From: JAVBOF01 sp031550915
GTDB lineage: Bacteria > Bacillota > Clostridia > Christensenellales > MGBC116941
DNA: 19,086 nucleotides
NCBI GenBank assembly: GCA_031550915.1
Contig: JAVBOF010000096.1
Span: 1-19,086, forward strand
Reading direction: 5' to 3'
Shown here: piece after piece, positions 1-7,817 of the stretch
How the letters are laid out: the number at the start of each line of letters is the position of its first letter
Numbering within the stretch: the first letter of the stretch is position 1
Notes under the pieces: model-generated
The model's database searches: none
What the model saw: the letters and a program-made list of their open reading frames with translations, nothing else
What the model was told of the DNA's origin: nothing
Program-made: the position numbers and the translations under genes

Positions 1-173
1 TCACAGCGGCTTTCTGCTTGACTATAAAGTTCTTATAGCTGGCTTTCCCATTTCTTTCAAGGACTCGCGTCAAATGGATCTAATGAGCCATTTGCGATGG
101 GATTACTAAGTGGCGAAATCCCTTTAGCGGATTTTGGTAAAGCCCCAAGTACCCTTTTTGAACATATATCAGA
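1..173. other. Left edge without an intact gene
   Basis: No complete reading frame is present. On the plus strand, frame 2 is open from the window edge to a stop at 107-109. Frame 1 is open from about 28 to a stop at 178-180 and reads like protein near its end (GLLSGEIPLADFGKAPSTLF). The two overlap in different frames, so this could be the 3' end of a gene with a frameshift, or chance. I do not recognise the product. A short AT-rich inverted repeat (116-121 with 129-134) has no following T-run and does not look like a terminator. Confidence 0.2.
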
Positions 174-800
174 TCAATAACCCATATCCTCGTCAACCAA
201 TATCACATGGTATTCCCTGCAAAACGGACCTCCGGGCCTTTTTTCCAATACAAGGGTAAGGCTGCATATCCTGTCAGGTGATTTGCAGTCGCCGCATTTG
301 CCGGTTGCGGCGCAAGGCGTCTTTTTATTCAGCCTTACGCAATTCTGCGGAGAAGCAACATTTTTGACCCTATCCATGGCCTCTTCATAGCCACCATCAA
401 CGATCTTGTTTTTGCCGATGATAAATACGACCTTGTCCGGCCCGTTGAATGTACACATGAGCCTGTTTCCCATACCATCGGTATTGAATATCATTCCGCT
501 TTTCGTCAGCGCGTTAGCGGACATCAATACCGCATCGGCATCCGCTTCGGCTAAAATAGCTTCGTTACGGTCGCCCTCAACCTTATACCAGTGCGATACC
601 GGCCTATAACCCGCTTCCTCCAGGCTTACATGCATCCCGTTCTTTTCAACCGTCTGGCTTCCAGGAAAAGCAATACTGCTGCCTTTTGGCAATATCTCGA
701 TAACCTTTGCCAACGCTTCGCCTGCGTCTGCGCATACGTATGCGTTGAATCCTCTGCCCTCCAGATTTTTAGACACTTCCTGTAACAATTGCACGCTCAT
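174..800 (-). CDS. LUD domain (DUF162/LutC-like) protein
   Basis: A 208-residue protein of the LUD family, known from lactate utilisation proteins LutB/LutC and common as a stand-alone protein in anaerobes. The family signature is visible at about residues 94-113, including SANALTKSG, NTDG and GNR. The C-terminal third has a cysteine cluster (C163, C169, C172, C179) typical of stand-alone family members, perhaps a metal or Fe-S site. Length is normal for the single-domain form. The ATG is preceded by a GGGGGT-like ribosome binding site. It follows the capA-like gene by 29 bases on the same strand and is probably co-transcribed. No lutA or lutB partner is in the window, so a role in lactate oxidation is not supported by context; the exact reaction is unknown. 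Confidence 0.85.
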   Translation of the reverse strand: MSVQLLQEVSKNLEGRGFNAYVCADAGEALAKVIEILPKGSSIAFPGSQTVEKNGMHVSLEEAGYRPVSHWYKVEGDRNEAILAEADADAVLMSANALTKSGMIFNTDGMGNRLMCTFNGPDKVVFIIGKNKIVDGGYEEAMDRVKNVASPQNCVRLNKKTPCAATGKCGDCKSPDRICSLTLVLEKRPGGPFCREYHVILVDEDMGY

Positions 801-829
801 CTCATTACCCCCGTTTTTGTTTTATAAAA

Positions 830-1993
830 TCAATAGCCGCCTATAGGCACGGCATATTTCTTGCCAACTATACGCGTCAGCCTGCCCCATGCGGCTTTTA
901 ATTCCTTTTTCCCCTGACCCTTTATCTTATAAAGCATCGCTTCATTATTGATCGTCTTGCCGACAGGCATGACCCAAAAAGCCCTCGTACCACGAGCATT
1001 TTTGCCCCTATATGTATAAGTCGGCACATAATGGGCACGAAGCAGCTTCGTATTACCGGCCTTTTTTTGAAATCTCAACTGGAGGACCAGCGCAATATTG
1101 TTTTCATATCTGGCCATATTGGAAACGAAGTTCCCAAGCGAGTATATCACGAAGCCCTTGCGCGCTTTACCGTCAGCGCCTCCCGTCTTTATCACTTCAA
1201 TTGGCTGCGGGACGTGCGGATGGCTGCCAAAGATCACATCCACCCCGCATTTTATCATATCCTTAGCATAGGAACGGACTTGTGATGTGGTTTTTGTCGT
1301 ATTTTCCACCCCCCAGTGGGTCAGAGCTATTATAATATCTGCGCCGGCCTTCTTTGCCGCTTTAACGTCCTGCTGTATCTTATCCATTTTCAACATATTA
1401 ACAACGTAATTGCGCTCTGCAGAAGAAAGTTTCCTATCCTGCTGGTTGGTTATGGTCGTATATGCCAAAATGCCAAACTTTATACCGTTGGCTTCCATTA
1501 TCAAGGGCTTTGACCTTGCCGTGGGCGTAAGATTCGTTCCAACGTATTTCAGTTTGTACTTTTTTATATTTTTTATAGTATCTATGGCGCCTTTTTTGCC
1601 CCTGTCAAGGCAATGGTTGTTTGCGGTGCATAATACGTCAAAGCCCGCGTTTTTTAGCCCGCCTATCAGGGATGCGGGCGCATTAAAGTTTGGATAACCA
1701 AGACCTTTTATCTCTTTTCTGCCTTTTGTGATCGGTGTTTCCAAATTGGCGATGGATATGTCCGCTCGTTTAATTGTCGGGGCTATAAATTTGAACCAAT
1801 CATCAAAATCATATCCGCTCTTCCCTCTATCCGCCGCATTCAACTGGGTGTTTAACGCCATAACATCCCCGACTACCGAAACAGTTGCAGTCCTTGTTTC
1901 GGGTTTTTTATATGCGGCGAATGACCCTGTGAACGAAAAACAGGCAGTAAACGCCAACAACAAGGATATTGCCCCGTTTATTCTTTTGCGCAT
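830..1993 (-). CDS. CapA family secreted metallophosphatase-fold protein
   Basis: A 387-residue exported protein of the CapA/PgsA group, which has a calcineurin-like metallophosphatase fold; relatives act in poly-gamma-glutamate capsule formation or on cell-envelope substrates. An N-terminal signal peptide is visible (basic start, hydrophobic residues 8-26, AAY cleavage region). Metal-site motifs follow in family order: GDVM (42-45), NLETP (83-87), ANNHCLD (124-130), an ALTHWG segment, SHPHVPQP and, near the C-terminal third, YSLGNF. A GGAGA ribosome binding site lies just before the ATG. No capB, capC or other polyglutamate genes are nearby, so capsule synthesis itself is not implied. It is the first gene of a likely two-gene unit with the LUD protein, transcribed divergently from lepA. 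Confidence 0.85.
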   Translation of the reverse strand: MRKRINGAISLLLAFTACFSFTGSFAAYKKPETRTATVSVVGDVMALNTQLNAADRGKSGYDFDDWFKFIAPTIKRADISIANLETPITKGRKEIKGLGYPNFNAPASLIGGLKNAGFDVLCTANNHCLDRGKKGAIDTIKNIKKYKLKYVGTNLTPTARSKPLIMEANGIKFGILAYTTITNQQDRKLSSAERNYVVNMLKMDKIQQDVKAAKKAGADIIIALTHWGVENTTKTTSQVRSYAKDMIKCGVDVIFGSHPHVPQPIEVIKTGGADGKARKGFVIYSLGNFVSNMARYENNIALVLQLRFQKKAGNTKLLRAHYVPTYTYRGKNARGTRAFWVMPVGKTINNEAMLYKIKGQGKKELKAAWGRLTRIVGKKYAVPIGGY

Positions 1994-2024
1994 ATATTCT
2001 CCATGTCAGTTGTTATTTCTTTAT

Positions 2025-2053
2025 ATAATAAATCAGAATACTGATAAAGCCAA
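2025..2053 (-). promoter_or_regulatory. Candidate sigma-A promoter for the capA-like gene
   Basis: Reading the minus strand, TTGGCT (2053-2048) and TATTAT (2030-2025) are separated by 17 bases, matching the -35/-10 consensus at 4 and 5 of 6 positions. The -10 lies about 30 bases upstream of the ATG. This is a sequence match only. Confidence 0.45.
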
Positions 2054-2080
2054 TGTTTATTTTAACCCAAAATAATATGA

Positions 2081-2110
2081 TTGCGTATCAAGGGCAAGAT
2101 ATGGCATAAT
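2081..2110 (+). promoter_or_regulatory. Candidate promoter for lepA
   Basis: CATAAT at 2105-2110 is a good -10 match. A weak TTGCGT at 2081-2086 lies 18 bases upstream as a possible -35. The position is suitable for a transcript starting before the lepA ribosome binding site at 2149-2153. The weak -35 keeps confidence low. Confidence 0.3.
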
Positions 2111-2148
2111 CTACAGGAAGCGCCAGAAACGTTTCATATGATTGTTTC

Positions 2149-2153
2149 GGAGG
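2149..2153 (+). promoter_or_regulatory. Ribosome binding site deciding the lepA start
   Basis: GGAGG ends five bases before ATG 2159. The reading frame stays open upstream to a TTG at 2081 with no such site, so the 26 extra residues are probably not translated. Confidence 0.75.
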
Positions 2154-2158
2154 TAAAG

Positions 2159-3964
2159 ATGTCATCGGACAGGATGAAAAATATTCGCAATTTTTGCATA
2201 ATAGCCCATATAGACCATGGTAAATCCACCTTGGCGGACCGTATGCTTGAGATGACGGACGTTGTTGCTGCAAGGGATATGGAGGAGCAGATATTAGATA
2301 CTATGGATATCGAACGTGAACGCGGCATAACCATCAAGGCCACGCCCGCCCGCATGGAATACACCGGCCCTTCCGGCGAAAAATATACATTTAACCTTAT
2401 TGATACGCCTGGACATGTGGATTTTACTTACGAGGTGTCACGTGCGCTTGCCGCGTGTGAGGGAGCGATACTGGTTGTGGATGCCACGCAGGGTATTGAA
2501 GCCCAAACGCTTGCCAATGTATATTTGGCTTTAGAGAACAACCTTGAGATCCTGCCGGTTATCAATAAAATAGACCTTCCGTCTGCCGATGCGGATTTTG
2601 TCTGCAAGGAGATTGAAGACGTTATAGGACTGGACGCACAGTTCGCGCCCCGGATATCCGCAAAAACTGGAGAAGGCGTGGAAGCGGTGCTATCCAGTAT
2701 TGCCGAATATATCCCCGCGCCCAATGGAGATGAAGAAGCACCTTTGCAGGCCCTGATATTCGATTCCTTTTATGACAATTATCGAGGTGCGATTAGTTTC
2801 ATCCGAATTATGCAGGGAAAAGTTAGCATTGGAGATAAAATACGCTTTATGGCCACAGGCAAGGAGTTCGACGTTACCGAAGTCGGCATATTCGTGCCGG
2901 ACATGCGTCCAAGCAACATGCTCGCGGCTGGAGATGTCGGCTATATAGCCGCCAGCATAAAGAACGTTGCGGATACGCAGGTCGGCGATACTATAACGTC
3001 CGCTGCAAATCCCGCTAAGGAACCGCTTGCCGGCTACAAAAAGGCCAACCCAATGGTTTTCTGTGGTATATACCCCGCCGACGGCGCCCGTTATGGGGAT
3101 CTGCGCGACGCTTTGGAAAAGCTTAAACTGAACGATGCCAGCATATCTTTTGAGCCTGAAACTTCACTGGCCTTGGGTTTTGGTTTCAGATGCGGTTTTT
3201 TAGGCTTATTGCATATGGAGATAATACAGGAGAGGCTTGAGCGCGAATATGATCTAGATCTGATTACAACCGCTCCAAGCGTTATCTTCAAAGTCAAGAA
3301 AACTGACGGTACAGACCTTTCAATAGATAACCCGACAAATCTGCCGAACATGGTAGAGATCGCGTATATGGAGGAACCGATGGTATCAGCTCAGATAATG
3401 TCGCCGAGCGAATACGTGGGAACAATCATGGATCTTTGCCAGGAGAAGCGCGGCATCTATAAGGATATGAAGTACATCGAGGATACCCGCGTACTGATAA
3501 ACTACGAGCTTCCTTTAAACGAAATAATTTATGATTTCTTCGATCTTTTAAAAAGCCGCACGAAAGGTTATGCCTCGTTCGATTATGAATTGAAGGATTA
3601 CCAGAAGAGTGAGCTTGTTAAACTGGATATACTGTTGAATGGGGATATCTGTGACGCACTTTCGCTGATAGTCCATAAGGATAAGGCCTATAACAGGGGC
3701 AGGACCATAGCCGAAAAACTGAAGGACGTCATTCCCCGGCAGCAATTTGAAGTGCCGATCCAGGCGGCAATAGGCGGCAAGGTCATCGCTAGGGAAACGG
3801 TCAAAGCCGTACGCAAGGATGTTTTGGCAAAATGTTATGGCGGCGATATCACGCGGAAGAAAAAGCTTTTGGAAAAACAAAAGGAAGGCAAAAAGCGCAT
3901 GCGTCAAATCGGCTCGGTAGAAGTCCCTTCCGAAGCCTTTATGACGGTTTTGAAGCTGGATTGA
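2159..3964 (+). CDS. lepA: Elongation factor 4 (LepA) GTPase
   Basis: A 601-residue translational GTPase that acts on the ribosome (back-translocation or initiation/assembly roles have been described) and is usually membrane-peripheral. The G domain is complete: AHIDHGKST (16-24), RERGITIKA (53-61), DTPGHVDF (82-89) and NKID (136-139). EF-G-like domains follow, and the family-specific C-terminal domain ends in a basic KKKLLEKQKEGKKRMRQIG segment. Length matches the family (about 600). The start at 2159 is chosen because of GGAGG at 2149-2153 and because homologues begin a few residues before the KNIRNF motif. hemW follows after four bases, the usual Firmicute arrangement. No anomaly is seen. 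Confidence 0.98.
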   Translation: MSSDRMKNIRNFCIIAHIDHGKSTLADRMLEMTDVVAARDMEEQILDTMDIERERGITIKATPARMEYTGPSGEKYTFNLIDTPGHVDFTYEVSRALAACEGAILVVDATQGIEAQTLANVYLALENNLEILPVINKIDLPSADADFVCKEIEDVIGLDAQFAPRISAKTGEGVEAVLSSIAEYIPAPNGDEEAPLQALIFDSFYDNYRGAISFIRIMQGKVSIGDKIRFMATGKEFDVTEVGIFVPDMRPSNMLAAGDVGYIAASIKNVADTQVGDTITSAANPAKEPLAGYKKANPMVFCGIYPADGARYGDLRDALEKLKLNDASISFEPETSLALGFGFRCGFLGLLHMEIIQERLEREYDLDLITTAPSVIFKVKKTDGTDLSIDNPTNLPNMVEIAYMEEPMVSAQIMSPSEYVGTIMDLCQEKRGIYKDMKYIEDTRVLINYELPLNEIIYDFFDLLKSRTKGYASFDYELKDYQKSELVKLDILLNGDICDALSLIVHKDKAYNRGRTIAEKLKDVIPRQQFEVPIQAAIGGKVIARETVKAVRKDVLAKCYGGDITRKKKLLEKQKEGKKRMRQIGSVEVPSEAFMTVLKLD

Positions 3965-3968
3965 GCCG

Positions 3969-5144
3969 ATGGCGGATCACGGGCTTTATCTGCATATACC
4001 CTTCTGCATTCAAAAATGTGGTTATTGCGATTTCATATCCTACGCAGGCAGGGAAATCCTCATCGAGGAATATCTGCATACTATGCAAAACGAGTTGCAT
4101 ATGCACTCTAAAGCCCATGCAGTAGACAATATCCAGACGATTTTCATCGGCGGCGGTACGCCTTCTTTATTGACTGAAGCTCAAGTTTCAACTTTGCTTT
4201 CGGCAATATCAAAGGATTTTCATATAGCGGAAAAAGCGGAGATAACCATAGAAGCCAATCCGGGTACAGTAAGCAAGGAAAAACTAAAAGGATATATGAG
4301 CGCCGGGATCAACAGGCTCAGCCTCGGATTCCAGTCCCTGGACGATGGGCTATTGGCCGAAGCCGGACGCATCCATAGCAGGCAAAGCTGTGAAGAAGGC
4401 TATGATATGGCATCCTGTGCCGGGTTCCGCAACATAAATATAGACCTTATGTATGGTATGCCCAATCAAAATATCGAAGCGTTTACCAGTACGCTGCAAA
4501 CAACCGCCGCTTTGAAACCGCAGCATATATCATGTTATTCGCTTATATTAGAAGCCGATACGCTTTTTTATGAAAGACACAAAAGAGGCGAACTGCTTCT
4601 GCCGGACGAAGATGTTGTTGCGGATATGCAGGAGACGGCCATTTCTATACTGCGGTCGTTTGGATATGCGCGATATGAAATAAGTAATTATGCCCTGCCT
4701 TCATTTGAGTGCAGGCATAATATCAACTATTGGCAAAACGGCTTGTATATAGGTGCAGGCTGTGCTGCCCACGGCTGTATCAGACAGGGCGGCAGGATTG
4801 TCCGCTATGCCAACACTACGGATCTGGAAGATTACATAAATAGGGCGGCACGCGGTGTCCCCCAATGTGGCGACATGCAGGAGATTTCCGCTGACGAAAG
4901 TGCGTTCGAATCGATAATGCTTGGACTGCGGATGACTGTAGGCATAGATAAAAAGCATTTTTTCAAAAAGCACGGCAAAATGCCAGAGTATTTTATGAAA
5001 TCTTGCATGAAAAGACTGGCAGAAAAAGGTCTGCTGATAAACGAAGACAGCAGGATATATCTGACCGAAAAGGGGCTGGATCTCCAAAATACCGTTTTGG
5101 CTGAGATCCTTGAAGAATTCAATTACGAAAGGAAAGAAGGATGA
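3969..5144 (+). CDS. hemW: HemW, radical SAM heme chaperone
   Basis: A 391-residue radical SAM protein of the HemN/HemW family. The SAM-cluster motif C13-x3-C17-x2-C20 is followed by DF, and GGGTPS (61-66) is the SAM-binding glycine motif. HNINYW (250-255) and the GAGCAAHG segment (262-269) are typical of HemW rather than true coproporphyrinogen III oxidase HemN, which is longer at the N-terminus. HemW is thought to insert heme into respiratory proteins; earlier annotations call it oxygen-independent coproporphyrinogen oxidase. The C-terminal region (about 310-391) resembles the family's winged-helix-like HemN_C domain. The gene begins four bases after lepA, with only a weak ribosome binding site, which suggests translational coupling. 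Its stop overlaps the next start (ATGA). Confidence 0.93.
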   Translation: MADHGLYLHIPFCIQKCGYCDFISYAGREILIEEYLHTMQNELHMHSKAHAVDNIQTIFIGGGTPSLLTEAQVSTLLSAISKDFHIAEKAEITIEANPGTVSKEKLKGYMSAGINRLSLGFQSLDDGLLAEAGRIHSRQSCEEGYDMASCAGFRNINIDLMYGMPNQNIEAFTSTLQTTAALKPQHISCYSLILEADTLFYERHKRGELLLPDEDVVADMQETAISILRSFGYARYEISNYALPSFECRHNINYWQNGLYIGAGCAAHGCIRQGGRIVRYANTTDLEDYINRAARGVPQCGDMQEISADESAFESIMLGLRMTVGIDKKHFFKKHGKMPEYFMKSCMKRLAEKGLLINEDSRIYLTEKGLDLQNTVLAEILEEFNYERKEG

Positions 5145-6397
5145 TCGGTTTCTGGATAATTGCCGCAAAAGCTGCCATTATACTGCTTTTTCTTTACATT
5201 CTAATCCGCTATATAAAGCCGCTCGGAATATACCTTGGCCTATTGCGCGGAGAGGATTCCTTTGGAGAAGCAATGCCGCAGAAAAAAACCGATATCACTC
5301 CAAAAGCCGTTATAATAATTTTTGCCGCGACGATAGCCCTGCGCTGCCTGATGTACGCTTTTTCCGCATCTATAAACGCTGATGCCAATCCGAATGGGCT
5401 AGGCAACATCTTGCGTCACCTTTGGCTTCAGACCTCCGATTCATCGCACTACCTAGGTATTGCACAAAACTGGTATACGACGGTTGGAGACCCTCGGTTC
5501 CATATCGTATTCCTTCCTTTTTTTCCAATTCTGGTAAAGATCTTGAGCTTTATTACTGGTGAATACCTCTTTGCTTCCCTCGCGCTGAATACCGTATGTA
5601 CGGGTATGGCTTGTGTATATCTGTTTAAGCTGGCAGGTACCGAGCCGGGCAAAACCTGCGGCATATGGACGATGATATTCTTCCTTTGCTTCCCCGCTGC
5701 CTTTTTCCTCTACGCTCCTATGACTGAGCCGCTCTTTTTGATGCTATCCGTGATGTGCGTATACTACGCAATATGCGGTAATTTTTGGCCTTCGGTCATC
5801 TGCGGCATGTTTGCGGCTTTTACCCGCTCGCTTGGCTTTTTGCTAGTTGTTCCGGTGTTTTTCGAGATATTGCGTCAACTCGGTAACCGGAACATAGGTA
5901 AGTACCTGCTAAAAAACCTTCCAAAACTGCTTTTGATCCCTTTAGGCTTTGCCGCTTATATTTTTATAATCTATCTTGTCACGGGCGATCCGTTCAAATT
6001 TTTGGAATATCAGCGTGATCATTGGAACCAAACATTTGGTAGTCCGATAAATTCCATAGGTACGATTATGGATTACGCTTTCCGTTCCCGCACGGAGGAC
6101 AGGCTTTCGTTATGGATACCGCAGATCATCTGCATATTCGGCGTGCTTGCCGCGCTTGCCGCCACACGCAAAAAGCTGCGTCCCAGCCTCGCCGCGTACG
6201 CATGGGTATATATTTTCGCGGCAATATCTCCAACATGGTTGTTAAGCGCGCCCCGCTATCTTTTAGCTGCCTTCCCTGTGTTCATCGCCCTTGCCGGAAT
6301 AAAAAGCCTTCCCGTAAAGATAACTATCGCGGCGCTATCCGCAGCCATATTGTTTATCCTGTGCTATTTCTTCAATCAGGGTTATTCCATCTATTGA
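5141..6397 (+). CDS. Polytopic GT-C family mannosyltransferase (PIG-V-like)
   Basis: A 418-residue integral membrane protein with roughly ten hydrophobic segments. After a first helix (about 4-23) and a charged loop comes a large extracytoplasmic loop with DSSHYLGIAQNWY (100-112), comparable to the WD-x-x-H/Y-F-x-x-IA motif of PIG-V/GPI mannosyltransferase 2-like enzymes. This is followed by LPFFPILVKILS and later by APMTEPLFL and AAFTRSLGFL, both recurring in that family. Such enzymes use polyprenyl-phosphate sugars as donors; donor and acceptor here are unknown. The start codon overlaps the hemW stop (ATGA), so the two are translationally coupled and the gene belongs to the lepA-hemW unit. 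It ends convergent to ypeB. Confidence 0.75.
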   Translation: MIGFWIIAAKAAIILLFLYILIRYIKPLGIYLGLLRGEDSFGEAMPQKKTDITPKAVIIIFAATIALRCLMYAFSASINADANPNGLGNILRHLWLQTSDSSHYLGIAQNWYTTVGDPRFHIVFLPFFPILVKILSFITGEYLFASLALNTVCTGMACVYLFKLAGTEPGKTCGIWTMIFFLCFPAAFFLYAPMTEPLFLMLSVMCVYYAICGNFWPSVICGMFAAFTRSLGFLLVVPVFFEILRQLGNRNIGKYLLKNLPKLLLIPLGFAAYIFIIYLVTGDPFKFLEYQRDHWNQTFGSPINSIGTIMDYAFRSRTEDRLSLWIPQIICIFGVLAALAATRKKLRPSLAAYAWVYIFAAISPTWLLSAPRYLLAAFPVFIALAGIKSLPVKITIAALSAAILFILCYFFNQGYSIY

Positions 6398-6401
6398 CAT
6401 C

Positions 6402-6444
6402 ATTGGGTTTTCATTCACCTACACGCCAATCAGTTTTTTCTTTT
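6402..6444 (+). terminator. Possible weak terminator after the mannosyltransferase gene
   Basis: ATTGG (6402-6406) can pair with CCAAT (6426-6430), followed by T-rich sequence at 6434-6444 in the 53-base convergent gap. The stem is only five pairs with a long loop, so this is a tentative call. Confidence 0.25.
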
Positions 6445-6450
6445 GATGGG

Positions 6451-7806
6451 TCATTTTACAAGCTTACCATCCGGGGCATGTACAATGCGGAATAGGTCTT
6501 CGGATTCGCCCGTATAAGCGTTGATATATACAAGAAAATCATAATTGTCCATACTGCATTGCATTTCATAGCAAAGCACCTCGGTTCCGTCTTTTTTCGG
6601 AATCAATGCCTGCTTGCCGCTTACAAACTCCAAATTGTTGTTCAGATTATTCCTGGCATCATCTATGCTAATAGCAGGCGTAGCAACTTCCCTGTCCCTG
6701 TGCGAGAGCAAATAATTCCTCGCATCCAATCCAATGATCTCTTTAGTTTCGACGTCCACCCACACCTTAATAAGGTCGGGGTAATAGGTAATGTTTTTAT
6801 CTTCATATGCAAAATTCACTACGGCTATTCCCTGATAATACTGCCAGTAGTTTTGGCTCATTTTTTCGTAACCAATACTGTCCAAATAGTCCGAAGCGGC
6901 TTTTATGCAGCTTTTGCGGGCATCATCATCTAAGGTCGAACCGATTTCATACTTAGGCAGATAATCCTTCATCATCCAAACAAGCGCACCGCCTTTATGC
7001 GCAATCAGGGCGTTAAAACGCTTGCCGTCCTGCTGTGTGCCAGCGAAATGATATGCGGGGATCACACCGCTTGAATCAGAATATTTTCCCAGTTTGTCCG
7101 GCTTCATGGTTAGTGCCGCCTCCAGCTTGCTTTGTGCGGCTTTGTAACCGATATCCTTACCTGTTGTACCTAACGGCTCCTTTTTTTGTGCGCTTTCGCT
7201 GAATGGTCCGTCATATATCAAGATCGGAAAATCCTGCTTTGCTCCTTCCGTGCTTTCCAGCCCTCTGAAATCCTTGATGGAATAATCGCCTTCTCCAAAC
7301 CGCACATATCCGTATCCATCCTTCCCGTCCACGCCAATAAGATAATCGCTGAATTCCGTCAATGCCTCCGAAATCCTCTTTATCGAACTCCTGTCCTCTT
7401 CGCTTAAAGATGTATTTCTTAAAATCTTTCCGTTTACATAGGATGCAAAATCCCCAATCTGGTTCAAAAAATAATTTATACCGGATATATTTTCATTAAA
7501 GTATGGAAGCTGATTCAGCAATAGCAGTGCGTTTCCACTGTCACGTATCAGCGTATTCAGCAATAATTGCTGCTGGATATCCCCCGTTTCTGTTGCCATC
7601 AGCTTTACTGTAGTATCCCTCATATTGCCTATATCGGCAGTGAACTCTACATATGATTTGTTATAGATATTTTCGAGATCTATCTTTTTCCTCTTTGCCT
7701 CGGCGCTTTTTGTTATCCCAAATGCCGCTGCGGCACATGCCAATACCAAAAGAATAAAAATAATTGCATACGCGGCTTTTTTGCTGAGGTTTGGAAAATA
7801 ACTCAT
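6451..7806 (-). CDS. ypeB: Spore germination protein YpeB
   Basis: A 451-residue protein with one N-terminal membrane segment (about 11-31), then the helical YpeB N-terminal region and, from about residue 296 to the end, two PepSY-type repeats. Length matches Bacillus YpeB (about 450). In Bacillus, YpeB lies at the forespore inner membrane/cortex and is needed to hold the lytic enzyme SleB in stable, inactive form until germination, when it is proteolysed. The gene starts 11 bases after sleB with a GGAG site, so it is the second gene of the classical sleB-ypeB pair. It is expected to be forespore-expressed (sigma-G in Bacillus); I did not find a convincing sigma-G promoter. Confidence 0.93.
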   Translation of the reverse strand: MSYFPNLSKKAAYAIIFILLVLACAAAAFGITKSAEAKRKKIDLENIYNKSYVEFTADIGNMRDTTVKLMATETGDIQQQLLLNTLIRDSGNALLLLNQLPYFNENISGINYFLNQIGDFASYVNGKILRNTSLSEEDRSSIKRISEALTEFSDYLIGVDGKDGYGYVRFGEGDYSIKDFRGLESTEGAKQDFPILIYDGPFSESAQKKEPLGTTGKDIGYKAAQSKLEAALTMKPDKLGKYSDSSGVIPAYHFAGTQQDGKRFNALIAHKGGALVWMMKDYLPKYEIGSTLDDDARKSCIKAASDYLDSIGYEKMSQNYWQYYQGIAVVNFAYEDKNITYYPDLIKVWVDVETKEIIGLDARNYLLSHRDREVATPAISIDDARNNLNNNLEFVSGKQALIPKKDGTEVLCYEMQCSMDNYDFLVYINAYTGESEDLFRIVHAPDGKLVK

Positions 7807-7817
7807 ATTAATATCTC

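Noticed and set aside
3548..3907. Minus-strand open frame of 119 codons opposite lepA
   Set aside because: Antisense to the conserved LepA C-terminal domain; no start signal or known motif.
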